Part shown: positions 12,417 to 24,161 of the stretch, one piece after another | Layout of the letters: every line of letters begins with the position of its first letter | Position numbering within the stretch: position 1 is the first letter of the stretch | Origin: Liolophura sinensis | Taxonomy: Eukaryota > Mollusca > Polyplacophora > Chitonida > Chitonidae | NCBI RefSeq assembly: GCF_032854445.1 | Contig: NC_088302.1 | Location: forward strand, 38,816,191-38,880,190 | Reading direction: 5' to 3' | DNA length: 64,000 nt | Translations under genes and position numbers: made by a program | Notes under the pieces: generated by a model | Told to the model about the DNA's origin: nothing | Database searches by the model: none | The model's input: only the letters and a program-made list of their open reading frames with translations

Positions 12417-14865
12417 ACTGTCTTTTTGCCAGGTGCCTGGAAATGTCACAGCCAACCATCACTACTCTCTTGACAATGTCACAATCAAACCACCATGCAT
12501 CACCAAGTACATGTACTTGACAAAGTCAGCCAAACCACCGTGCATCACCTGGTACCTAACAGTCACAGCCAAACCACCCTGCAGCACTTACCTGACAAAG
12601 CTGCAGCCAAACCACCCTACATCACAAGGTACATGTACCTGACAAAGTCACAACCACATCACAGTGTATCACCAGGTACCTAACAAAGTAACAGCCAAAC
12701 CACCATGTGCCTGACAAAATCACAGCCAAACCACCATGTATCACCAGGTACCTAACTAAGTAACAGCCAAACCACCATGTGCCTGAGAGTCACAGCCAAA
12801 CTACCATGTATCACCAGGTACCTAACAAAGTTATAATCAAACTACAGTGCATCACCAGCCACATGTAGCTGGCAAATTCACAGCCAAACCACCATGCATC
12901 ACCAGGTACCTGGCAAATTCACGACCAAACCACTATGTATCACCAGGTACCTAACAAAGTCACAGCCATACCACTATGTATCACCAGGTACCTAACAAAG
13001 TAACAGCCAAACCACCATGTGCCTGACAAAGTCACAGCCAAACTACCATGTATCACCAGGTACCTGACAAAGTCACAGCCAAACCACTATGTATCACCAG
13101 GTACCTAACAAAGTAACAGCCAAACCACCATGTGCCTGACAAAGTCACAGCCAAACTACCATGTATCACCAGGTACCTGACAAAGTCACAGCCAAACCAC
13201 TATGTATCACCAGGTACCTAACAAAGTAACAGCCAAATCACCATGTGCCTGACAAAGTCACATCCAAACCACCATGTATCACCAGGTACCTAACAAAGTA
13301 ACAGCCAAACCACCATGTGCCTGACAAAGTCACAGCCAAACTACCATGTATCACCAGGTACCTGACAAAGTCACAGCCATACCACTATGTATCACCAGGT
13401 ACCTAACAAAGTAACAGCCAAACCACCATGTGCCTGACAAAGTCACAGCCAAACTACCATGTATCACCAGGTACCTAACAAAGTCACAGCCAAACTACCA
13501 TGTATCACCAGGTACCTGACAAAGTCACAACCACATCACAGTGTATCACCAGGTACCTAACAAAGTAACAGCCAAACCACCATGTGCCTGACAAAATCAC
13601 AGCCAAACCACCATGTATCACCAGGTACCTAACTAAGTAACAGCCAAACCACCATGTGCCTGAGAGTCACAGCCAAACTACCATGTATCACCAGGTACCT
13701 AACAAAGTTATAATCAAACCACAGTGCATCACCAGCCACATGTAGCTGGCAAATTCACAGCCAAACCACCATGCATCACCAGGTACCTGGCAAATTCACG
13801 ACCAAACCACTATGTATCACCAGGTACCTAACAAAGTCACAGCCATACCACTATGTATCACCAGGTACCTAACAAAGTAACAGCCAAACCACCATGTGCC
13901 TGACAAAGTCACAGCCAAACTACCATGTATCACCAGGTACCTGACAAAGTCACAGCCAAACCACTATGTATCACCAGGTACCTAACAAAGTAACAGCCAA
14001 ACCACCATGTGCCTGACAAAGTCACAGCCAAACTACCATGTATCACCAGGTACCTGACAAAGTCACAGCCAAACCACTATGTATCACCAGGTACCTGACA
14101 AAGTAACAGCCAAATCACCATGTGCCTGACAAAGTCACATCCAAACCACCATGTATCACCAGGTACCTAACAAAGTAACAGCCAAACCACCATGTGCCTG
14201 ACAAAGTCACAGCCAAACTACCATGTATCACCAGGTACCTGACAAAGTCACAGCCATACCACTATGTATCACCAGGTACCTAACAAAGTAACAGCCAAAC
14301 CACCATGTGCCTGACAAAGTCACAGCCAAACTACCATGTATCACCAGGTACCTAACAAAGTAACAGCCAAACTACCATGTATCACCAGGTACCTGACAAA
14401 GTCACATCCAAACCACCATGTATCACTAGGTACCTGACAAAGTCACATCCAAACCACCATGTATCACTAGGTACCTGACAAAGTCACAGCCAAACCACCA
14501 TGTACCTGACAGTCACAGCCAAACCACCATGTATCACTAGGTACCTGACAAAGTCAAATCCAAACCACCATGTATCACTAGGTACCTGACAAAGTCACAG
14601 CCAAACTACCATGTATCACTAGATACCTGACAAAGTCACAGCCAAAGCACCATGTACCTGACAAAGTCACAGCCAAAGCACCATGTATCACTAGGTACCT
14701 GATAAAGTCACAGCCAAACTACCATGTATCACTAGGTACCTGACAAAGTCACAGTCAAACCACCATGTACTTGACAAAGTCACAGCCAAAGCACCATGTA
14801 TCACTAGGTACCTGACAAAGTCACAGCCAAAGCACCATGCATGACCAGATACCTGACAAAACCTC
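12417..14865. repeat. Hierarchical GGTACC minisatellite
   Basis: Monomers of about 41 bp (ATGTATCACCAGGTACCTGA, then CAAAGTCACAGCCAAACCAC) mix with a 31-bp form that lacks the CACCAGGTAC part (CATGTGCCTGACAAAGTCAC). In the middle they form a 41+41+31 = 113-bp trimer: successive CATGTGCC sites at 13016, 13129 and 13242 are 113 bp apart. A larger block is duplicated with an 877-bp offset (12641 and 13518). From about 14400 the array changes to an ATCACTAGG variant and decays. Confidence 0.95.
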
Positions 14866-16820
14866 CAAAATAGATTCGAACACTCAATCTTATTTTAAGA
14901 ATCTAGACACTGATCAACTCAGTACACGGATGACACCTGTACATCTCTGTAGTTTGGGAGATTCTTTAATAGGTAGACAAAACACAGGTTTTATATGTAG
15001 TAGTGATGTTTCTTTTTTATTAACAGTATAAAGCATGGTTTAATAAATTACTAGATTTAATTCCAGGAAAAGAGAACAGATTTAAGAATTGTAAAATTAC
15101 TGCATTTAGTTAAAGATTCCCATCTCACCAGAGCACTGGTGCACATATCATAAACATGTACTCATGTTTCACAAAAGTAAACTTATTACTGACTGCATTT
15201 ATTCAACTCTAAAATGATATTTTAGAAATAATTGGCACTTTTTAATGTAAAATACTCACAAAATGAGCATACAGTAATCTGCATATTGAAAAGGATCTTT
15301 ACAAATTTATTGAGAGAATATTAAACATCTTAATCATTATCTGTGTAATGGTAATTATATTAAATATGTGACTAGAAAACATTAATAATATTATTTAAAC
15401 ATATATACAGTACAAATGTGCATGTACTTCATCAACATGATCAAGGAGCAAGGATGATCAACAAACATGTGTATTTTATGTGACAAATTATCATCATGAT
15501 CAACAAACAAGTGTATTTTTTCTCTCACAAATAATCTGCATAATGAGCAAACATCAAGTGAATTTTTCCATTAAAAACTGTCAAAATCAATGTCAAATAA
15601 ATCTATTTTGTTCAAGACAACAACAACATATGATCAACAATTTTGTTTTTCTCACAAATCATCATGATCAACAAAGAACAAAGTGCATATTTCAGGACAT
15701 TTAAATCAACTTGCATATGTACATGAGTAATAAGTATGCCAACAAATCACTGTCCAACAACAACACTCAAAATGTAGCTGAATTTACATTAGACTGATCA
15801 AAAAAAATTGAAAATACACGTGTTGCATCACCAACAACATGAAGTTATATCGGTTCCTCAAATCTGAAAAAAAAAACCCATCAAAATACCAGCAAACAAC
15901 CACGAAATTCAACACAAGTATTATTACTGTACATGTGACAGTAGCTGTCAGCAACCAAAAATATCAAAGCCGTATACCAGCTAAAACACTATAAATATGC
16001 ATACATATATTTATATTCAGCACTAGCAATTAACAATTTATGCTAAACAACAAGTAAACACAATGTTCCATTTCAGCATTCTAGAGTAAATTATGTTTGT
16101 ATATTGTCAGTCATTTAACCTTCTCAATAATAACAATGAAGAAAATTAAAAAAAAAACCCAAAACATGAAAATAAAATGCTTATAAATATTACCACAGCC
16201 ACAAATCTGTCTTGCCAATATATTATGATCAAGACAAAGCACCAAGGAAAGCTGAATATGTTTTGCATACAGTTCCATGTATGAGATACATTACTGGTTT
16301 TATTACAGATACATGAACAGAGTTATACCAGAGTCTCTGTGTATAACTTGTATCAGAAAAAACATGTATGAACAAAATTTAACCACACTGTGGAGATCCT
16401 ATTCATGTATAAAAAAATGCATTCAGTTTACATTTGCAACTTTAAACAACATGCAAAAATGCCTGTTACATTAACCGAAATCTGAAACATGAAATAAATA
16501 CATATATAAAGTAAATAAATAACACTGTATCATTCAATCAGATTCTTCACCTTACAGAAACAAAATCTAAAATGTGCAGTTACACATCCAGGGGGTCCAG
16601 TGCATATATACACACATACTTGAAATTAAGCAGGGCTTGAAACAGGGGCCTAAGAATGATGAAAAGCAGGCCGAATACTTGCCATAGCAGGTAAAATCCA
16701 TTTCTGACCAGTTACACGCAGAAAATCTGGTAAAGTGTTAACTTTTCTGCCTTCACAGTCTGGATTGAATCTAAGGCCACAGTCAGAAAACATGGATAAC
16801 GAGACAGCTGCGCAGATGAT
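14866..16820. other. AT-rich region downstream of the SOCS-box gene
   Basis: Strongly AT-rich. 15425-15700 holds loosely repeated ATCATGATCAACAAA motifs. It could contain part of the 3' flank of the minus-strand gene at 18662, but I can place no poly(A) site. No coding sequence recognised. Confidence 0.45.
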
Positions 16821-17284
16821 AGCTCTGTAGGGCTGTGATTATATATACTATCACAGCCCTGTCTTATTCCAGGTTTAAGCTTACCTTGAACACCTGTGTA
16901 TTTCTCTTGGTGATTTTAATATACTACTGCTGCGCATAAAATAATTTGTGTCTGTAGTCATAGTCGTTTCAGCTATCAATTCCAGTTAGGTGTTCTCATG
17001 TGTCATCACTAAAAATACACACAAGCATGAAACTAGTGGATACTGGATAAATTGTAACTCCAATCGCCGTGTTTGAGGAGTATGCATTCAAACATGACAA
17101 CCATTCCACTACATGTACCTGGAATTGATAGCTGAGACGACTCGGACTACAGACAAACAAATTATACAGACAAATTATTTGGTGCCCAGCAGTATATTAA
17201 AGCCAGCAAGAGAAGTACAGAGGTGTTCCAGGTAAGCTTACAGAAGGGCTGTGATAGTATATGTAATCACACCCCTACAGAGCT
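16821..17284. repeat. 464-bp foldback palindrome with terminal hairpins
   Basis: The left arm (16821-16990) and right arm (17115-17284) are long imperfect inverted repeats around a ~124-bp loop. Both ends read AGCTCTGTAGG inward, and both arms contain AAGCTTACCT and CAGCTATCAATTCCAG. Within each terminus, AGGGCTGTGAT and its complement form a second small hairpin (16829-16860 on the left). This is MITE or foldback architecture. No transposase and no clear target duplication were found. Confidence 0.85.
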
Positions 17285-18661
17285 GCACACAAGATAAACG
17301 ATAGCTGCAAACCTTGATTAAAACCTTTGGAGTTGACTTTTCGTGTTCGACAGACTGGGCAAATTGTTCTTTCTATTTTTATTCCATGATAACTGATGAA
17401 ACCATCACTAACTGTGTCACGTTGGTCTACGTAGTCCTGTTAGGTTGATTTCCATGTCTTTTGGCATGCAGTTAGTCGACATGCCACGGCTGTAAAAAAT
17501 TATTTTGACGAGCAAGAAGAAAACATTTCTGTTGATTGCAACAACATTTCGACTCGGGATTGGATTTATAGTGACAGAAGTGATAATAAAGGTCCTATTC
17601 TGTCCTGCTTTAGAGTGAATTTAAAAGTTCACTTTGTTTTGGATGGACTGGATTTTGGAATTCAATGATCAAACGCTGAGGCAGGCAAATATCATAAAGT
17701 TGTTGAAAACAGATCTCAACGATAAATTTAACTGAACTACTAAATTTGCAGGCCATGCTTAAAAATTGCAGGTCATCTACTGCTGTGCCTGCTAAAACTT
17801 TGAGACTGGAAAACATCTGCAAGCCAATATTCTCTAATTTGAGCTCTGTTAAGAGATAAAGAATTCTATTCAAAGATTTCACTCAAATCATTGTACTTGA
17901 AAATTAAAATGAACAGGTGCTCCTCTATACTAATTATGATGGGTCTCCAACTAAAAAAAAAATTATCAATATATGTACAATCCACTGAGAAATTTAAATC
18001 TTTACAAACATGTCAAACATAATTATAAAATTTGAGAAAAGTGTAAAACAGTGTCTCCTTCATTTCTCTTCCCTTGTCTTGAGTTTGCACATTGACATTC
18101 CACTGTCTTAAATCAATAACCTTTGAGGTTATCCTGCAGAGGCTTTCTTCTAGGATGATGGTCAGTTTTACAAATGGAAGAACTTTGTGTTCCCAGGGTG
18201 CGTTACCAACCTTGGTATTTACAGTAACTGACAAACTTTCCCGTGTGTAACACAGATCTTCATATATATGCACAAATCGAGATCAAGGTGTATGGCATAT
18301 TGGTGTAAGGCATGTGATCTCCACATGAACTTCATGCAAGGCTACTTAGAACATCCAACAAAAGCTAATGTCTGCCACGCCAGCCCATTGAAGGCCAGGA
18401 TTCTTCATTCATGGCTGGGACTGAACCAACACCTGGTAAAGGAACTGATGGACAAGCGTCTTTATAATACCCACATCACAAGGATCCTTCCCTCTACCCC
18501 TCTTACCACCAAACACCCACCCCACTCTGTAAATCAATGGCCTCCATGCTTTAGGCATTATCATGCTCAAACTTGCTTCAATATTGCCAAAAGATGATAC
18601 ATGGTCCTGCTGTTCATAGTCACTAAAAAAGCCAAATAGCATATGTCCTCTAGGATCAATT
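17285..18661. other. 3' flank or 3' UTR of the SOCS-box gene
   Basis: Mostly AT-rich until 18050, then more balanced next to the stop codon at 18662. Part is expected to be the 3' UTR of the minus-strand gene. The short ORFs on both strands have no family signal. Confidence 0.45.
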
Positions 18662-19622
18662 TCATACTTCAAAAGGTTCAAAGGCCAAAAAGTTCTTCAT
18701 GGTTTTGGGAAGTGGTAAGCAACGAACATCTTCAATGTGTGCGAGTGTCTGGACAATGGCCACACGACAGTGGTACTGCAGTGATTGCTGCCGTGGCACC
18801 TGGTAGATCTGCACCGTTGGTTCTGTCTCTCCATTACAGCTCTTGTGATCAACCAGTCTCATGTAACTGCCGCACCGTGAAAACACTGGCTCAAAGTTCA
18901 CCCGACAGATGCTGCTCAGTGCAGGCAAGTTGCATGTCAGGTACTTCATGACAAACAATCTGTCAGAGTCAAAGATATAGATGTCAGAGTAAATGGCCAC
19001 CCCAAATCTGTTGTCAGACAGCTTCTGAAGGATGAGAAACTGACCATCTTTACTGTACAGCATGTTAAAGTGACTACTCCCAAAGATAATCGGCAGTGAC
19101 ATATTGCTCCTCACTACAACAGCATGGTCTCTGACTGAATACGAGACCAACTCATGTTTGATACCCACGTCCTTGCATTCGTAGTTAGCGATGGCCACTC
19201 GGGACCATTTGTATCGAGGGTCAAACACGATGTAGGGCTGAACCTCATGATTGATGGTGATACAGTCCACGATCTTCTCTGTCTCATTACAGTACAGGTA
19301 GAGGTCGTACGAGAAGAGTAGGGTGTCTTCGTTACGGGAGTAGAAGAGAATAGCGGTGAACTGAGCATCAGGGCTAATCTGGCAGTGGATAACTGTCACG
19401 TTCTTTCTTGGAGCTGTCAGGTGTGCCATTATCGTACCTGTGCTCAGGTTCACCAGGGGGAAAGCAAAGTTACAGATATGGAAGTCCTGAAGATGGTAGA
19501 GAACCAGCAGAGCGATGTTATGGTGATAAGCGGCAACGATCTTGTTCAGAGTGTAACCCTTGTCCAAGAGGCCCTGAAACCTGGATTTCCTGTAATGGAT
19601 CAGCACTTTGGGATGTGCATAC
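18662..19622 (-). CDS. SOCS-box gene exon 3 (main domain, SOCS box and stop)
   Basis: Acceptor TTCTGCCTTGCAG|GTATGC. The open frame extends upstream through the acceptor, so the Met at 19651 is not the real start. Encodes YAHPKVLIHYRKSRFQG onward and ends AFEPFEV-TGA. Codon use and GC content are well above the flanks, as expected for a true exon. The plus-strand ORFs here are shadows. Confidence 0.92.
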
Positions 19623-22600
19623 CTGCAAGGCAGAAATGAGTAAGTCTCCATGAAAGTTGAAATTTGGTAGGAAAATCATTTATATCCCCCCACTCCACTC
19701 ATCACAAACTCCCCTACAGACAAATGTGGTAATGAAAACCCTTCACTTCTCCTCAAATGTAGGCACATATCTGTATGATGTATTCGCTGATCATAAGTAA
19801 TTACTTAGTACATTGTACAATAAAAACATTGCATATTTGTGAAATCATCCACTGAACTTCTCTTCTATGCAGAGGTTTGTAGTCTTCAGTGTACTACCAC
19901 TGCTGAAAAAGCACACAAATCGGATACAGACGGCTAACATACCACAACAACCACACCATAGATAGCCATAACATGTTGTTGTTGTCATAACATTACGGTG
20001 CCAGCAAGGGGCAGGTCTGAACAAAGCAGGTAGGTGAATATGCACCAAATTTTATCAAATTTATTAAAGCAGATTAGCTGATTTCTTTTACTGAAAATGC
20101 GAGACTCAGAAGTTGACACCCTGCCACTGTGAAAGATATAACAAAAGCAAAGAACACTTCCACTTTCCACAATAAACATTTGTACTCGTATGCCAAGGTA
20201 TTTTGCTTGTATGAAACAGTCACTGGCTAACACTGATTAGGTCACCTATCACTCAAAAATATAAAAAATCCAGGTGTCTTTCAACAGACCACAGAATTCA
20301 AGATTTGAATGGTTTGTCATGGAGACGGTAGATTGAACAAGTGGTCTCTTCACATCTGGCTGGACAGCGAAGACTTATAGATACCATATAAGTCATCGCC
20401 GCGAGTTCGAGTCTCACTCCAGACACTTTACAGGCTGCTCTGAGTGTTTTTCAGTGTAATAAATGATTTGTTTTATATATTCCGAGATGATGACTACAAT
20501 TAACATGTAAATTAATAGACACATAAACCATACATGTGCACGTATACTGTAATTCTTCCAGCCTTTTGCATGTTTGAAAGATATTTATTATCTTGTGCTG
20601 ACCAATAAAGTCATACTTTTTAAGAAGCCCTGAAATTGGCTAACGCAACCATTTTAACTTTAAAATCAAATTAAGAATAAATCACATTGAAATTTGCTCA
20701 ATACGTGAAAAAGGTTGAGGAATTAAGTTATTCCATCATCTGTGCTTATACTGTAAACTGATGGCCAAAAGAAACTTTACGACTCCGTGAGTTAAATTTA
20801 ACCAGCCTTTCTGCAAAGTAATACCAAATTATTGTAGGAAAACATTGTACGAAGCATATTCCCATATGCAACAAGTGTTATATACGCCCACACAAATTTG
20901 TTTTGAGACAAAGAAGAAAGTTGAAAAATCATGTGACCCGTGGATGGCCACAACTGCACATGTAAGTATACTGTAAGTGTAAGTGTGCTGGACTTGCACA
21001 CTGACTAAAAACCACCAAAGTAATGCCCTGATTGACTCCAGAACAACACGAGAGGGGCCTTGGTATTTTATCCATGGGAGCCACCCATGCCCACAATGCA
21101 AAGACCTTCAATTGCTCTCGTGTAACTGTGTCAAACTTGATACAGCTCAAGTTGTGCAGAACTTCCTGGCCACCAGCGACGTCAATGTCTTGCCGTGGCC
21201 TGCACGTTTCCCAGATATGTCCCCCATGCAACACCTCTGGGACATCATGGGTCCTCGAGTAAGACAACGGCCACACCTTGCAGCCAACCCACAAGAACTG
21301 GCGTTTGCTCTCCAACGTGAAAGGCAACGAATCCCACGTCATCTCATCAGACGACTGAATTTTTCTATGCTTGGGAGAGTTTTTGCATGCACTGAAGCAA
21401 GGGGTGAGCACACGTGATATTGACTGATTTAAAATAATCAACTTTTTGTATACTCTGCCCATTGTTAACCAAGATGGTATGGCTACTTTTCTACCCCTGC
21501 TCTGTTTGTTCATTTGTAAAATGATTATAGGGCTGCTTTGTCCGTTCTTACTTAAGACTTTCAATATCTAAAGTCATTGGTCTTTACAGTATATTAAACT
21601 TCAGTCATCCTGTTTTTGCATTGGCAAAATAAATTGATTTGAACTCTTTATAAAGTTTCTTCTGGCCGTCAGCTTAGTTATTTATTTATTTATCTGATTG
21701 GTGTTTCACGCCGTACTCAAAAATATTTCACTTATACGACGGCAACCAGCATTATTGTGTGAGGAAACCGAGCAGAGCCCTGGGGAAACACACGACCATC
21801 TACAGGTTCCTATATTGTTAGATAGTATCTCTTCATGATTTGTTTTCTTTCTTCTGACAATTCTGGAGTGACTTCAGCAAAAGCATTGAATCAAGTCCAC
21901 CAAGGGCAGATATATTAACAGGTTTCTTTTCTCTAGCCAAAGAAACATTACCTTTCAATTTCGATAACCCTCTTGGACCTGTTGTTGATAGCTTTCATCT
22001 GACGCAGGCATACCGATTCCCTGTCACAGGATGTATCCTTGCATAGATAACAGTACTTATCCAGAGCATAAATTCCTAAAAAAAAATAAAAATACACAAT
22101 GTAAATACATTTGCGGGTGCAACTTGATTTAGCCACCCACCTTCTCTTCCAAGTTTCCTTCACATTCTTTGATTTACTGTATTTCATGTAAATTTCAAAT
22201 ACATAAGTTTGCTAGATTCTGATTAATTAATTTACCTTATAGCACTCTAATTGATAATTACTTTCTCATAAAATTTAAGTGTTTTATTTAATGGCCTTTA
22301 TGAGCTTTTGATAGTGCATTTTTGGATACTAAACATTTATTTATTTATCTGACTGGTGTTTCATGCTGAATGTTTTTACGAATATTTCACTTATATGACG
22401 GCAGCCAGCATTATGGTGGGAGGAAACCAGGCAGAGCCCAGAGGAAACCTCCAACCATCCGCAGGCTGCTTCCCTCTTACCCCTGGATAGGAAGTCTGTA
22501 GAAGCTGAACTTGAACTCATAGCAACCGCATTGGCGAGAGGTTCCTGGGTCAATACGGTGCACTAGCGTGCTAACAAACTGAGCCAAGGAGGCCCCTTAG

Positions 22601-23883
22601 GTGAAGTACAGTACAGTATTACAACAAAAATACTACCTTTAATTTCTAATAACTTTCATGTAAATAAGGACACTTCAGTATTTCCTCTTCTTTTCTTCTC
22701 ACCTTTACAGCAGCTTTGAACTTTCGGTAGATGTAAGATATGTTTTAACACTCAGGAGGGAAATTCATCATTATATACATTACATGTAAGCTACACAACT
22801 TAAACATGCAATTGTCACCAATATGTATCAATATAAGCTTGAATTTTTACATTGTACCTTACCATTTTTCGAGGAGTCATTAGGTGTGTGTGCATATACT
22901 ATGTCCTCTGGTGGCAAGGCGAGTTCATCTTGTCAAGGGGCCTCCGTGGCTCAGTCGGTTAGCGCGCTAGCGCAGCGTAATGACCCAGGAGCCTCTCACC
23001 AATGCGGTCGCTGTGAGTTCAAGTCCAGCTCATACTGGCTTCCTCTCCGACCGTAAGTGGGAAGGTCTGACAGCAACCTGCGGATGGTTGTGGGTTTCCC
23101 CCGGGCTGTGCCCGGTTTCCACCCACCATAATGCTGGCCGCCGTCGTATAAGTGAAATATTCTTGAGTATGGCGTAAAACACCAATCAAAAAAAAAAAAA
23201 ATCATCTTGTCAAAGGGCTACTGCCAGACACCAGACACGACATGACACCCAGTCACATTATACTGACACCATGTTAACCAGTTCCATTTCCTCGCTGTAA
23301 CCCCTCGGTGCTGGATTCCAAATGAGGAAAGCAAGTACCATTCTTTAAAGTCAATAAGATTCCAGAATCTGATTCCAGGTCTCAGAACTTCGAGGCAGAC
23401 ATTCTAACCACTAGGCCACCAAACCGGTCAATTGTGTCCAAGTCTGCCTCCCGAGTGCTGGGCCAATGACAGGATAATAATGCCACACAGACATTATTAA
23501 TTACATGTAGCTTGTCACAATTTCCACAGTGAGTTAAAGTCCAACTTATGCTGGCTTCTTCTCCAGCCGTACATGGGAAGGTCTTGCAGCAACCTGCAGA
23601 TGGTTGTGGGTTTCCCCCGGGTTTTGCCCAATTTCCTCCAACCATAATGCTGGCCTACGTCGCCTCCTTGAGTACAGCATGAAACACCAATCAAATAAAT
23701 AACAATTTCCACAAAATTACAGGCAATTTATTGTAAATGGGGATTTGATACCAATGGCAGATTACCTGAGCTTGGGTGCCAATCACTCACACTTCCAGCG
23801 TACACCAGGTCCCATGGTTTTGTGTAGTGGGGCAGAACAATAGCTGTAGAAACACTGTGGGATTTGTGGTGACGGTTTCCCAT
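18662..23883 (-). CDS. SOCS-box protein, probable Cullin-5 E3 substrate receptor (three exons, 400 aa)
   Basis: Coding exons on the minus strand are 23883-23766, 22075-21952 and 19622-18662 (118+124+961 nt = 400 codons plus TGA), joined in phases 1 and 2. The ATG has an in-frame TAA 6 nt upstream. The C-terminal ~40 residues form a SOCS box: BC box SLQYHCRVAI ([STP]LxxxCxxx[ALIV]) and Cul box LPLPKTMKNFL. SOCS boxes bind Elongin B/C and Cullin-5, so substrate recruitment for ubiquitination is likely. Residues ~90-360 have repeated strand-like segments with 'SPDAQFTAILFY' and 'SKDGQFLILQ' patterns, suggesting a beta-propeller (inference). A Cys-rich stretch (YCYLCKDTSCDRESVC) is in exon 2. I do not recognise the specific family. 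It is not DET1, DCAF15 or DCAF17 as I remember them. Confidence 0.88.
20756..21674 (+). mobile_element. Internally deleted Tc1/mariner element
   Basis: Bounded by TA dinucleotides at 20754-20755 and 21675-21676. The terminal inverted repeats are AACTGATGGCCAAAAGAAAC and, on the other strand at the right end, AGCTGACGGCCAGAAGAAAC. Inside lies a transposase remnant: an N-terminal helix-turn-helix piece (GATHAHNAKTFNCSRVTVS) directly followed, in another frame, by the C-terminal DDE part (NVLPWPARFPDMSPMQHLWD). The catalytic core between them is deleted and the third acidic residue (SPIEHLWD in Tc1 relatives) is Gln. It cannot be autonomous. Confidence 0.9.
20940..21418 (+). pseudogene. Tc1 transposase remnant
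   Basis: The C-terminal frame runs QVVQNFLATSDVNVLPWPAR to RLNFSMLGRVFACTEARGEHT, characteristic of Tc1-family transposase. The HTH part is in the +2 frame around 21032-21140. Frameshift, internal deletion and loss of the catalytic acid mark it as dead. Confidence 0.88.
21680..21812 (-). mobile_element. SINE1 copy, 5'-truncated
   Basis: (TTTA)n then ATCTGATTGGTGTTTCACGC, the antisense of the SINE1 tail, up to CACGACCATCTACAGG, where it stops. The tRNA-like head is absent. It lies directly next to the Tc1 element's right end. Confidence 0.82.
21952..22075 (-). CDS. SOCS-box gene exon 2
   Basis: Acceptor T8AG|GAATTTATG, donor GAAAG|GTAATG. Encodes IYALDKYCYLCKDTSCDRES, then VCLRQMKAINNRSKRVIEIE. 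The split codons G|GA (Gly) and AG|G (Arg) fit both neighbouring exons exactly. Confidence 0.87.
22335..22596 (-). mobile_element. SINE1 nearly full-length copy
   Basis: TTTATTTATCTGACTGGTGT at the tail end through CTGAGCCAAGGAGGCCCC at the head. It lacks part of the middle (GTACGTGGGAAGG region) and carries several substitutions. It lies in intron 1 of the SOCS-box gene. Confidence 0.85.
22937..23201 (+). mobile_element. SINE1 full-length copy with perfect 12-bp target duplication
   Basis: GGGGCCTCCGTGGCTCAGTC head with A box and GAGTTCAAGTCC B-box-like motif, conserved tail, and an A15 end. It is flanked by perfect direct repeats TCATCTTGTCAA at 22925-22936 and 23202-23213. It is the youngest-looking SINE1 copy here. 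Confidence 0.95.
23528..23702 (+). mobile_element. SINE1 copy, head missing
   Basis: Begins GTGAGTTAAAGTCCAACTTA (the B-box region) and ends CACCAATCAAATAAATAACA. It is diverged in the CTGGCCTACGTCGCC part. It lies in SOCS-box gene intron 1, just 3' of exon 1. Confidence 0.82.
23766..23883 (-). CDS. SOCS-box gene exon 1 (start codon)
   Basis: Encodes MGNRHHKSHSVSTAIVLPHY, then TKPWDLVYAGSVSDWHPSS, with donor CTCAG|GTAAT. An in-frame TAA lies just upstream of the ATG. An acceptor-like TTCATTTTCAG near 23985 suggests another 5' UTR exon further upstream. It starts Met-Gly, but residue 6 is His rather than Ser or Thr, so N-myristoylation is doubtful. Confidence 0.8.
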
Positions 23884-24075
23884 CTTCCGTTACTTAGTAC
23901 ATATCACAAGGTCACCCCATCCTGATCCTGAAGTCTACCTCAAGGTACGTGCACCTTCTTTCTCTTACTTATCACATTCTGAAAATGAAGAAGTCAAGTA
24001 ACACATTGCAACATACAGTGTTATTAAAAACAAAAGTCCATGATTGTGATTTCAACAGCTGTTTTCGAATTTCTT

Positions 24076-24161
24076 CATTTATTTCATTGGTGCTTTACGC
24101 TGTCCTCCAGAATATTTGACTTAACAGCCAGCATTATGGCGTGAGGAAACTGAACAGAGCC
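24076..24161 (-). mobile_element. SINE1 left half, split by the foldback element
   Basis: TCATTGGTGCTTTACGCTGT to GGAAACTGAACAGAGCC is the antisense SINE1 tail. The same copy continues at 24872 after the inserted element. Confidence 0.8.

Larger units (their letters stand above)
19623..21951 (-). other. SOCS-box gene intron 2
   Basis: Holds the deleted Tc1 element (20756-21674) and a SINE1 copy (21680-21812). The rest, 19650-20755, shows nothing recognisable except a tRNA-like GCGAGTTCGAGTCTCACTCC at about 20401-20420 that does not fold into a full tRNA. Confidence 0.6.

Noticed and set aside
12433-12683. Plus-strand ORFs rich in Pro, Thr and His
   Set aside because: They lie in the edge of the minisatellite and shift frame with monomer length; no coding constraint.
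12417-14865. CRISPR-like array
   Set aside because: Repeats are contiguous without unique spacers, and the genome is eukaryotic.
19385-19653. Plus-strand ORFs near the SOCS-box gene
   Set aside because: Antisense of exon 3; the minus strand has splice sites, SOCS box and stop.
20390-20470. Possible tRNA or SINE head (GCGAGTTCGAGTCTCACTCC)
   Set aside because: Has a B-box-like sequence, but no A box or foldable cloverleaf around it; too weak to annotate.
22823-23177. ORFs containing [22 protein letters not shown]-like peptides (also near 3266, 27193 and 36425)
   Set aside because: They are translations of the SINE1 tRNA-like head, repeated wherever a copy lies.
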